From Asterella californica (lineage: Eukaryota > Streptophyta > Marchantiopsida > Marchantiales > Aytoniaceae): a stretch of 64,000 nucleotides of DNA. Under the pieces are notes generated by a model that saw only the letters and a program-made list of their open reading frames with translations, ran no database searches and had not been told where the DNA came from. Shown one piece after another: positions 12,572-23,400 of the stretch. A program made the position numbers and the translations under genes. Position 1 is the first letter of the stretch. Each line of letters opens with the position of its first letter. The DNA is taken from assembly GCA_036924285.1 (NCBI GenBank), contig JAYKYS010000015.1, positions 10,788,001 through 10,852,000 on the forward strand, written 5' to 3'.

Positions 12572-13880
12572 TAGCTAACGTTTCGAGTTCTTTCTTTATC
12601 CGCCATGTGTTTGGTGGTACTCGCCTTGTATTCCATTGTGGGGTTTTTCTCACTTGTCTCTTATACTTTTTCTCTTTCTTTACTTATTTGGAGGTATAAG
12701 TTTAATCCTCGGAGTACAAAGGACATGTGAAAGTTAAAATCTTTGGTAGATAATCTTTTGCTGCGTGCGAGTGTTAATACTTTGGACAAGAATTCACGTA
12801 TTTTTTCTGCCGGCACTCACGGATTTGTCCTTAGGAAAATGGTGCAAGAGACTTTATTTATTGTTTATCCCTTTGGTAGTCAATTGTAGTTGTAAAAAAG
12901 TTAGAATTCAAAAGGTATCCTAATATTCAGAAAAGTGAATCCTTAGAAATTAAATAATAAATAAATTCACAAATACAAACGTGATCTCCATACAAAGTCA
13001 TCCTTTGATACACGGGTTTCTTTTTCTTTCCATTAGCGAAAATTTCTTTTTTAGCTTTGACATGTGCTGTATAACAGATGATTTCATATGTTAGGATGGA
13101 ACTCATAGCAAGGAGAGTGAGAGAAAAGAACAGAACTCATGCTCGAAATAATTTCATATGTGACACTCTTGCATATTCAAGTTTGACACCCGTGAACACA
13201 TAAGTCACCTCCTTCATCGATGGAAGAGGTAATTACGCTTAGAATTGATTTACTATTTAACTCTTCTTGCAATAAGATTTAGGTAATAAATTAAATGCAC
13301 ACTGCATTTGTATAATCAGTCATTGGATCTCGGGCTCGAGATCCAATGACTGATAATTCGAAAGTGTGTCGATCTGCTCAAGCTTTATGGGTTATGTTTT
13401 TTTTTATCACTCTTTTCAGTTAATATTTAATTCTAGCAGAATGCAGAACTCAGAGCATCCTGTATATTCACTTTCTTCATCTTTCGATGAAAAATTAAAA
13501 ATTAAAATATAATTATAATAAAGTAATATATAAATAGCTACTGGTTCCGGACTTGTATTTTCGAATCACGATAGTCTACTCATGCTTTGTGGTTTATGTT
13601 CGGGTCTCCCCATGTTTATCGGTTTAGATTAATAACTAATATTTATAAAATATTTTGATTTCTCTTTCAATGATATAATATTTTCTTTTAATACTTATAT
13701 ATTTCTTTGATAACAACAAGAGAGAAAAAATTCCCAGAAGTCATCCTTCAAGCATATTATTTTTTTATTCATCTAGGAACAAGTTGGAGACGGTCACCTT
13801 CTGTAAGAAGCAGGTGCGAATCTCATTCTTAACAATGACTACATTTTTATTTAATTTTTTTATTCTTAACTGATAGACAG
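12572..13880. other. AT-rich spacer with hairpins
   Basis: No gene was seen. Two loosely similar blocks (about 13365-13430 and 13560-13650) share the words CTCA-GCTTT and TTATGTT, suggesting an old duplication. A CCTCC...GATGGAAGAGG motif at 13206-13228 also occurs near 7450-7480. Confidence 0.5.
13315..13354. repeat. Perfect 18-bp inverted repeat with 4-base loop
   Basis: ATCAGTCATTGGATCTCG at 13315-13332 is followed by GGCT and then its exact reverse complement at 13337-13354. A perfect stem this long is very unlikely by chance in 64 kb. No T-run follows to suggest a bacterial-type terminator. Confidence 0.9.
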
Positions 13881-14435
13881 TAACCAGCCGGCGACCACGT
13901 TTTGACTATCGAGTCCTTACGACAAAAGGAAATTTCCCATGGAATCCCACCTACAAACGCATGCAGGGGTAACTTTCCCCGTAAAGGATGCAAGAAAGAT
14001 TGGTATTTCCCCACCTTACCCTTCGTGCCGTATTGCACTAGAAACTGGATGTTTTCTACCAGGCTCCTGGGAAATATAGTTCAGTGCAAAACGGCCACCA
14101 TATGTTTCAGTTATGTCACCTTTCCCATATCCGTCCGGTACAACCATTCTTTTCTTTTCCGTCAGTGATCCACGGATCACAAAATTTCTGAATTATCCCG
14201 ATTGTGTATTATCCCGAAGTATATAATTTAGGAGAAAAAGAAGGGGAGGCGCGGGGAACTGAATGAGCAGCTAGACGGCAACGATGGCTCGCTGCTCCTC
14301 GTCCTTCGTTTCTTGGATTCAGACTCTCGTGAGAGAACGACGAGAGAAAAACAGGAAGCACGAGCTAGACAGAGGAAGTAGCAAAACAGAGAGACGAGAG
14401 GACAGACCGAGAAATCCCGCACGAGAGGAGAGGAA
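13881..14435. other. Upstream region of the S10 remnant
   Basis: No coding region is supported here. The last 200 bases are purine-rich (GAGAGA, GGAGAGGAA), as in many plant 5' leaders, and lead into the transit-peptide-like ATG at 14436. It may be the old promoter and leader of the S10 gene. Confidence 0.3.
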
Positions 14436-14640
14436 ATGGTGATCTCCATCGCCACGAAGCTGGTGGTGCCAGCGGCAGCGTGTGTGAATGTGAGGACTTC
14501 GGTCAGGAGCACAAATGGTGCGGATGCAGCGGTGTTATGGTGAGCATGGCAGCTCCCCTGCAGAGCTCGTTCGTCGGATGCAAGCTCGCCGTGCCTTCGT
14601 CTTCAGTCGAGGTTGTTCGTAGACGGTCAATTAAAGTGAG
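14436..14640 (+). pseudogene. Transit-peptide-like 5' part of plastid S10 remnant
   Basis: Two overlapping frames start at ATG 14436 and ATG 14549. Both read as Ser/Val/Ala/Arg-rich segments poor in acidic residues, as in chloroplast transit peptides. The first frame stops at 14541-14543. They lie just upstream of the S10 C-terminal half. The conserved N-terminal half of mature S10 that should come between them is missing, so this region is probably part of a deleted gene. Assignment is by position and composition only. Confidence 0.4.
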
Positions 14641-14655
14641 CAGTGTTGTCGTCCA

Positions 14656-14838
14656 GTCCCTCTGCCGACCAAGAAGAGAGTTTATTGTGTTTTGCGATCA
14701 CCCCATGTGGACAAGGACTCTCATGAGCATTTTGAAATCCGAACTCACCGTAGGCTTATTGACTTGGCGAACCCGAATGCTCCAACCATCGATGCATTGA
14801 TGCTTGACCTGCCTGCAGGGGTGGATTGTAGAAATTAA
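14656..14838 (+). pseudogene. Plastid/bacterial-type 30S ribosomal protein S10 (uS10), C-terminal half, broken
   Basis: One frame of 60 codons reads [18 protein letters not shown], then [11 protein letters not shown], then TIDALM and LDLPAGVD. These are the conserved blocks of the last half of bacterial and plastid S10, a 30S head-domain protein. The stop at 14836-14838 follows VDCRN. Skipping one T at about 14827 gives the family ending VDVEIK, so a single-base insertion has damaged the tail. One residue is also absent between ALM and LDL. The N-terminal half of the domain was not found upstream. An AG at 14655-14656 could be an old splice acceptor. I regard it as a decayed copy of a nuclear plastid S10 gene; the working gene should be elsewhere. 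Confidence 0.8.
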
Positions 14839-14911
14839 GTGTAGATGATGTTAGATAGAGTGGCCTAGCCTGCTCTTGACAAAGTATAAAGTTAGTTATC
14901 CTTCAATTGAC

Positions 14912-17900
14912 CTCATTTTTCCTTTCCATTAGAATTTTCCCATTCCGAGTATAGTCCATCTGTTAAGTGAGTGTCAGTCATTTATTGCTATGCATTAGCA
15001 TAGCTAACCGTCAATTACAATTCGCAAAAGGCGGAGGAAATTTTTGTATGCATTTGTGTATTTTGTCCTTTCGTTTTAAGCGACGGTCAGAGGAGAAAGA
15101 TCTCGCAGGAATGTCCTGGACATTATCCCTCCTGGCACTACGCAAATTCTGAACCAGCTCGTCACTGGCTGGTCAACTATGAGGAAGTCGGTGCATCAGT
15201 GTGTTTGCATCGGCTGCTTGAAACTCACTATGCGAACATAGTGATGTGCTAATGCGGGGGCATTCCATATACTTTCATCGATCAATCAAGTAGAGTAATT
15301 CAGTGCTATCAGTGGAAGGTACGTGAATCTTCATTATCAGTCTAGCTCCTTTGGTTTTGCAAATCATAGTCTTTCTAACCACATTACGCAACAGAACCAA
15401 CATAAACAGTCAATACATTCGAGGTTTTGTGTCGCATTCCAACCACATCACACAACAGAAACAGTATACACCGTCCTAACATTCGAGTTGTTTGTCTCGT
15501 ATTTGCTCCGTGTTTGGGTCCTTGAGCTCCCGTTGCGAGCTCCCCTTGCAACGGGAGCTGCATCTCATATGAATTTCAAACATATCATCCGGACAAGGCA
15601 TCCATTTAACGTCTAGGACAAACGATGAGTATGAACGGTTCTTATTTACAATAAAAGTTTACAATGTTTACTTGTTTACAAAAGTTTGCAACAAGCTAAT
15701 CCGAGCGATATGGAAATGATGGTTCAATCCTTTTGTATAAGGTAAGTGTTCAAAATGCTACATATATAATTACAAGGGTTATGTAGACGTAGTTGAAGGT
15801 GCTAATTGAGAAGGAATAATGGAAGATTTTTGATAGACGAGATGAAGATATGTAGGGTGAGGATATCAAGACTATGACAGTTTATGTCAATTATTAAGAA
15901 AGATGAGGAGGTCGTTTTGAGGTGTCGTTCCAGTTATGGTTCGTGTCTCTTTAGATGCATATGGGATGATGTACAAGTTTATAAAGTATGGAGTAGTGTA
16001 TAGCTAAAGTGGAAAATCGAGGTTCTATAAATGTTTCTGTCTCAACTTTCTTTGAACATGTTTCTTACATCGAACATAATCTTAAGGCATCACATTGAAG
16101 TTACAAGGAGGGAACTACAGTCAGTTAAAGTTTATGAACCAAAGTATCGAATCTGTATAAAGTCTTGCACAGATATTAGTATGATAAGATGTCATAAACG
16201 GATTGAGGTCAAGTTTGTGCACAAATTTTCTTAATCGAGATAATAAAGAACTTTTGCCCAGTTCAAACTCTAAGATTGATTGGGAAGCGAAAACTTTGAC
16301 ACCGTTGAGAAGATAACTTCGTGAGCTCTCCAATGACATCAGTATCAACCGATTAGGACTTATTAAGAGGAAGTGAAATCATTTTGAAGTCCAGTGGATT
16401 TCATCGAGTTTACAAATGATCACAAAGATTTCCATAAAGAGAAGTTCCTAGTGAACTTTGAAAAGTTTCACATTGGGTTTAAACGGGCTGCATTAAGGTC
16501 GCATATGGTATCATTGGAGCCTATTTTCCAAGGAGATTTTGCTTTGGAAAAGTGATTAATGATTTTTAGAAAACAACTTTTAATTTTGAGGTGATGTACC
16601 ATTTTATGGAGACCCGTTAGTAAACATAGGGAATGAATGAACGGATTTTCCAAGGTTTATGCAGAGGAAGAGTCAAGTCAAGATTTAAGACACTTTGGCG
16701 AAGACCACATACTATTAGAGTCTATTTGTACATCTTGTGTGTACAAGGAAGAAAAGTGTCAATATATTAGATTTTGGGGTTATAAATATTCGTAAAAATA
16801 TTCTAATGCTTGGTTAGGTTCAGTTTTATTTTACACTTTCCACGACAAGATCTCGTTCCATTAACATATTTGACGTAAAATAATCCAACATCACTTACAA
16901 TATTTTTCCTATTTCTTTTGCTTGGCTGTAATTTGGATAACAATGAAGGTTGGAAAATGATGTTTGTATTTCTCATGTTTAGGAAACAATTTTATTAGAT
17001 ATTTCAAGAATTTTAGCGATCGTATAGATTGCATTATGCTATCTAGATATAATGGTCATATAGTATAGTACAGATACATATATTTTCATTATTTAAGTTA
17101 AGTTATTTATTTGATTATATATGATTTATTAATAGCTGAATTAAAACAATTAAAATTATATTTATGAGGATAGATAAACAAATTTATTTCATAGAAATCT
17201 AAACAAAAAGATAATTATGTGACAATTAATATACTCTTAATTATTTATATATTTGGTATAATTTAGGAACCTCTTATTCATCATTTTACAAATAGATTAA
17301 ATTTATGCCTTTTAATTAGTGATTCAAAAAAGCATGTTTCATGATATTCATATTCTCACCTGGTTTGGTATCACATCAAGTGAATTCTCCGAGAGAAAAA
17401 TATTCATTTTAAAGCTTAGTTGAGCTATAGCGGGTTGTCTTTTCATATACAAAATTCCATATATGTGAAATACCAATGTTCAAATGTTTTTCCAAACATC
17501 TACAACCACATAGTCTATAACGTGTAATAGTAATCGATATTTTGCTATAATTTCTTTTATTTCAAATTGTGGGCAGATTTATTCTTTGCATTGCATCATT
17601 TGAAACCATGGGCCATGGTATTTTAATCTTCAAGCTCATGCTTCTTATGAATCCATCTTCTCATAGATGTAGATCTATGGAGAATCATTTTGCAAGTCAT
17701 CATTCCAGTTTGATTTGTTTTGTTGTATCGATTCTCTTACTTCATGTTACTTTTGTTCTTTACTTCTTTGAGTCTTTTATTTCACATCCATGTTAACAGA
17801 TTTCAGCTTGCACATGATAAAGTGATGTTTTATTCACTACATCCATGTGAAATATGAATATATTCGTTTGATCCTACCTTGTATTTCAAAGATTTGCTTT

Positions 17901-18439
17901 TTCAGACCTTTATAAAGAATGTTGAACTTCATCATACCCCTCTTATAATACTTTGATCCTGATCTGAAGTTGTCGGTCATACAAGTCATGTTGCTTAATC
18001 ACACCAAAAAATGAGACTTGGTACGCTTATTGGTAAGAGCAGTGATGTGAAAAATGACCTTCTCTCTACATAAGTGTTGCAGACGTTAGAGTTGAATAGA
18101 TGAGTTGACTAAGAGCAATGTTAGTGAAAGTAATTTTGGATAGCCGACTGAGAAATAAGAGTTAGATTAACCGAGAGTCTCGTATATTTTAATTATTCTG
18201 GAGTCTTGTGTGTTTGAATGATTCGAGAGTCTCGGATATCATAGTAATATGGACATCTCGTAAGTTCAGTTGATTTGTATGGTCCGTATATCTGAGAGTA
18301 TTTGGAGGAACTAAAGACTAAGACTAGCATAGGAAGCTTTGAGACCGGTGTGTTGAGTATGGATAGTATGATTAAATAATTGTTAGTCGACTATCTAGGA
18401 TGATTGTATTTGATCTCATAATCACAAATTGAGCGAGGA
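14912..18439. other. Spacer, AT-rich, no recognisable gene
   Basis: Both strands hold only short frames without recognisable domains. The part around 15690-16780 is less AT-rich and could be an LTR or transposon relic, but I found no terminal repeats, primer site or protein match. The 16800-17530 part is very AT-rich. Confidence 0.5.
15526..15558. repeat. Perfect 11-bp inverted repeat
   Basis: GCTCCCGTTGC at 15526-15536 and GCAACGGGAGC at 15548-15558 are exact reverse complements around an 11-base spacer. The context is non-coding. Confidence 0.7.
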
Positions 18440-19560
18440 AAAGAGAAATTCACACCACAAGATCCAGCATCAGGTTCAAGCATAAACTGGCAAGGAATTC
18501 AAATACCAAGACAACTCTATAGCGGAGATAAATTTGTATTAGGAATTCAGGATGGACGAACCAGTTATACTATAACATGGATCAAAATATGGTTCGCCTG
18601 GATACGGATGTCATTGTACAAAGAGAAAATACATAAAGATCTCGATATACACATAGCGATATTCAAACAGTATATTCGAATCAATGGAGAAGATGCATCA
18701 AGTCGAGTTAAACTTTTCATGAGCACTCTAAAGAAAAAGGTGTTCGCATGGTTTATCCAGAGTGGTACAGATGGATTAACTACTTAGACAGAGCTCAAGA
18801 GCAATTCTTAGATAATTTCTGGATAGCATGGAAAGACTCTGATATCATGTTTCAAATCTCCAACCTGAAAGAATGATCAAAGGAGTCAATTTCATATTTT
18901 CTAACTAGGTTTATGATCAAAAGGCTTTGTTTGAGAAAAGACTTCAGCAACGTTAGTACTCAATAGTCCTAAGAGATGGGTCTATGTAAGAAGAAGCAAA
19001 TATGTTGAATATTAAGAACCAGATTAACACGAAGATAATAGTGATGACAATACGAAAACTCATAGAAGAAAACAAGAGTGTAAAGATATGAAGAGAGAAG
19101 ACGTGTTAATAGAGAAGTTGAAAACAATAAACATAGAAACATCTTGACATAATCAAAGAAGCAGTTTCAAGATTACTCGGAATGATTCTTCAACAAAAAG
19201 GAGGAATAGCAAATGGTGCCATATTTGTAATCAAAATTGTCATATCACATAAGAATGTGATCTTAACGCAAAGAACCAGGATAACATGATGGTACCGATG
19301 AATAACATACAAAGGATCGAAGATAGACCTATGAGAGAAAGAGAAAAAAAAGAGGACCTCGAAAGAGATCACTCCTCAATCCACAAGATATCTTATGTTA
19401 TTACTGTAATCAGAAGGGACATATGAGAAGACTTCAATGTCTGTTGTTCGCTCGACATCAAGAAGAACGAAGACATAATGAAGCCAACAGAAAGACCAAA
19501 ACAAGTACAACATTTTTGGAAGAAAAAGATATTGAAAGGATATAAGTCATGATAAAGAAA
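18440..19560 (+). pseudogene. Decayed retrotransposon gag with two CCHC zinc knuckles
   Basis: A readable gag core (about 18655-18790) includes IFKQYIRINGEDASSRVKLF and a KVFAWF stretch, typical of the capsid region of plant Ty3/gypsy gag. Downstream are two zinc knuckles. One at 19217-19258 has the spacing C-x2-C-x4-H-x4-C but an internal TAA. The other, at 19396-19440, reads CYYCNQKGHMRRLQC. The two are in different frames, so at least one frameshift separates them. No protease or polymerase follows. It is either a gag-only element or the remains of a larger one; no LTRs were identified. Confidence 0.6.
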
Positions 19561-20426
19561 TGAAAAACGGAAAGAATGCTAGTTGGAGAGATACTATAAT
19601 CCTTTATTTATTAGGTTTTACACCACTAATAAATTTAATTCCTCTTACTCATTGAACATGTCAAGAGGGTGCCACAAACCTGGAAAGAGCACGGTGTGAA
19701 TGCATCTGCTGGTCAACCCGCAATGGTCGCGATTAGCAACTGATGCTAATCGTGAATTAGGAGGAGTCAAAGTTAAACATAACGATTCCTGGACGTCAGG
19801 AGGAAAAAAGTCATAATAACAGTTCGTCTAACTAATACGAGCGTGATTCATAAAAAAAATAAACTTTTGAAGAATCATAATAATACCATAATTTATTATA
19901 TGTTACCTCTGAAATTCAAAATTTATAGAGCTAGCATTCAAGTTCCCATTGCAACTAATCACATTCCAAAAGGTGAAAAATGAATAAAGAAATGCAGTGG
20001 GCGATTTTTTACGGGCACCACCGGAGGTTACGCAGATATCGTCCGTGAATTTCCAGCCGAAGTAGTGACTCCACCCCGCGGAATATACAGGAAAGGTTAC
20101 AACTTTGACTCCCCCTATTAGATGCAGATTTGTGTTGACAGGCTCAACCATGTGGCGTATTCTTGTGCTTATGCGCTTGACATTCATCAGCCGATTGTCG
20201 AGTGAAAGACTGCATCGCGCGAGAGGAATGGGTGCGAAATCGGGACTTTGGTAGAGAGAACATAGAGGGGGAGAGAGGGAGAATGGTCGAAGTATGACAG
20301 TAGGCTTCGACTTTCTTGACAAGGGCATCATCGAATGCCCTTGAGAACGTCTTTGTGCTTGCCATGATCGGGGACGGTGATGTTCGTCTGAAGTAGGAGC
20401 GTTTGGAAGGGAACTGAGTTTGTTCG
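19561..20426. other. Spacer and probable promoter/leader of the FRA10AC1 homologue
   Basis: No coding region is supported. It contains the diverged repeat at 20027-20150 and GC-rich stretches just upstream of the ATG at 20427. Long reverse-strand frames here (20144-20611 and 19903-20331) resemble no family and overlap the promoter of the forward gene, so I did not call them. Confidence 0.4.
20027..20150. repeat. Diverged repeat copy B (pairs with 6228-6345)
   Basis: GTTACGCAGA, CCGAAGTAGTGACTCC, GCGGAATAT, AAGGTTACAA and GACTCCCCCTATTAG align in order with the block after Gypsy-1. It sits about 300 bases upstream of the FRA10AC1 start. Confidence 0.35.
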
Positions 20427-23400
20427 ATGGCCTCCTTTTCTTCTCTGAGATCAGAGGTCTTTACGCGAGAGCAAAAGCGGCAGTAAGCCACCTGCCAATT
20501 GTTGTTGTCCTCTCTTCGTCTCGAGCGGGTAGTCCCAGGGTTTAGTCTTGTCAGCTGAGATTCCATGATGGATTTGTGTAGACTGTAGCACACGAGAGTG
20601 GGATTCACCAAATCAGGTATTAGTTGCTTTCAAATGTTTTGTAATCCGCATGGAGCATGAAGCAGGAATCAGTATTCATTTTCTGAGATTTACTTCTGCA
20701 GGCACTATGGATCGTATATCAAGGGCCTCAGCGCATACGACAGACACAAGAAATTCATGGATGATTATGGTGAATTCTACATATTCTTGTTATGAGTTTC
20801 GAGGCTCGCTCTGCATTGGACTCGACCTTGGTATAGAACGTACTGTTAATTGAGTTTCATTTGTGAGCTGGCAAAGAAGAACATCACTGTACTGTATGAC
20901 TGGTTAAAACCGCATAGGACCAGCACACGATTGCGGTCATAACCTGTGTCGTTCGCAATAAAATAAGTCAGTGCACTGGTTTAGAATGTCAGTACTCTGT
21001 GGGAATGCTGTTTTTTTCTGTGATCCTTGGGGAAAAATATTCAAGGTTTATAGTGTGGAAAAATGGTCGTCATTCCTGGATACAAGGAGAGATTGAATGC
21101 CAGTAAATAAGCAGTAGTTTGCTGGTGCAATACCTCCAAAAGAGAAGCTAGGGGTGTGGAACAGTTCTCTGCCAATAGATTTTTGCTGAGGGCTACACAT
21201 GTCCCAACATAATGTCGCCGTCATGGCGAAGGTGGATTTGCTGAATTGAGTATCAGCCTTAGATTTTGATTTTCTTGATAGTATGTTCTATCGTTGCATA
21301 GCTTTTTTTCATGAATCTGTGACGGATGAGATTGGGAGTGCTGCCTTCTGCGGGCTAACTTGGGTTCGTCTTCCAAGAGTTTAAGCCATCTTTCCATGTA
21401 CCGCAGTCCAGTTTTATCCTGGAAGCACGTCCAATGCTCACAGCGCGCCCATCAAAACGGACATGGATACACTGCGAGAAAATTACAGGTTAGTTCATGA
21501 TGATTGCGTCCATGATCCTTCGGCCTTCACGATTCTTATGCCTTCACTAGCCTAGTGTCTCTTTTGTCTGATACTGAGCGCACTCTGGTTTCTGGGTCAT
21601 ATGAACTTTCGTAAGTTTCCCTCTTGCAGCGACCAATTTTTCGAATGGCTCTTAGTCGCAGGGATGCTCCAGGAGAGATGTCTTCATGGTTGCTGATAAC
21701 TTCTGTTATTGTCTTCAGGTTCATACGCACCGAGGAAGATGATGCTGAAAGAACATGGGAACAACGTTTAGCGAAGCGGTATTACGACAAGCTATTCAAG
21801 GAGTATCCTAGTTAGCATGCTTTGCCGAAATGTCCTCTCTAGGAAGGGGACTTGTTGTTTGTCTCAGTTCTTTTATTTATTCACCCATCCCAAGATTTCC
21901 ACTCCATCCTGCACCTTATCTTTGCACCCTGCTTTCCAAACAGCGATCAGAGTCGGAGAACCAGAGTATATAGTCTCTGCTTTCTCTAAGGTTGTGCGTT
22001 ACATGAATTCAGTGCATGTCCTTTATTATTGTTTCGAGAAGTCCCCGTTTCCGTTCCCCGAAGCTGGTCCTTTACTTGGGATAGATACTGCATCGCCGAC
22101 ATGTCACGCTACAAAGAGAGCAAGGTTTTTTCCCGCTTCCTCTTTTCGTCTTCTGTATGTGTGCCGTGCTATTCACATGCGTCTCCGAAGCACAAACCGT
22201 CAGTCAGCAAGCCTTCTCCATGCTGGCCTTGTTAAGTATCATAAAGATTTATGATAGCGGGCAATTTCCTTTGTTGTCCGAAGAACTAGAACGATACAAC
22301 TTGTGTCGGTAGACTGCAGATGAACTAATCACCTAAACTACTTATTTCAGGACTTACAGCCAAGACGGTTAAGCTGAGAATCAGTCCATCAGATAGCGCA
22401 CGCTACTGTTAGAGCATTTGTGAAGTTGACAAGCAGGTAGTTAGAAGTTGGATGTTATTGGACTGGATCTAGTAAAACCTCTAAAGGTTAGATGAGAGAG
22501 ACACCGTCCGGTGAATATGCACCAACATATAAGGAAGGTTTATAAACCCATGTTTGAAGTGAGCGTTATATGAACGTTCACACCTCTTCGAAGAGGACTA
22601 GCACAACTATAACCAGATTATGAGCCTCGCTTATCTATCTCGCAGTGAAGGAGGCCTTCGAAGTTCACGTTGGGTGTACCTAACTAGCCCTCGTTGAGAA
22701 CACGTAGAGAGTGGTCCTTGAGCATGTCTGCCATTCTCGACGTATGAATATAAGTAACCCTCGTTGGCGGAACATGTGGGGTAGTCTAGTGCGACAATCG
22801 CAGTCATATGCCTACCAACCGGGCGGCAGAAATTTTTTCCTGAGTCTGCAGCTGCGTCGGGGTTACTGTGTTTGCATGCGTTACACCACGTTATGATTCC
22901 GATGTTTGTCATTGTGTCTTAGCCACTCTTCTAGAACACTGGAATGCAACGAATCAATCCGTGTTGGTTGTCTCTTGTCGTATCAGTTTTACTCTGCCTA
23001 TCTCCGATTACATTTAGGTCATAGTTGCTAATTGCGGTATCTCCGTGGGAACTTGTCCCGAGTATTGTCCTCGTTGTTAACCATTTTCTCCGGAGTATGA
23101 ACCCACTGAAGGAAGCTGTGGCCTCCTTCACGTTCCACCAGGCTATCTCCGACTTTTACCATGCTAACCGATCTGCTTTTGGCTGCAGATTGGATTCAGA
23201 TGGCGTACTGAGAAAGAAGTCGTGAGCGGAAAAGGTAACTAAAAAGCTCTTGACGATTCACGCCCTCGAATGGTTTTGGCTGATGTTTTTTAGTTCTCAT
23301 TGTGGATATCTTTGCTAGGTTCAGAAATTGTGGTTGTCATATTGTATTCAAGACGACGCTTCACGATTGTAAGACTGGAAATATAGATGGCTTATGCATA

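Noticed and set aside
14656..14838. S10 frame as a functional gene
   Set aside because: The N-terminal half of the domain is missing, a residue is lost and the C-terminal end is frameshifted.
20144..20611. 155-codon reverse-strand frame over the FRA10AC1 start
   Set aside because: No recognisable family. It overlaps exon 1 and the leader of a gene that is strongly supported on the other strand.
22380..22900. Possible solo LTR inside intron 5 of FRA10AC1 (TGTTAGAGCATTTG start)
   Set aside because: A TGTTAG start was seen but no matching end, duplication or second copy in the window.
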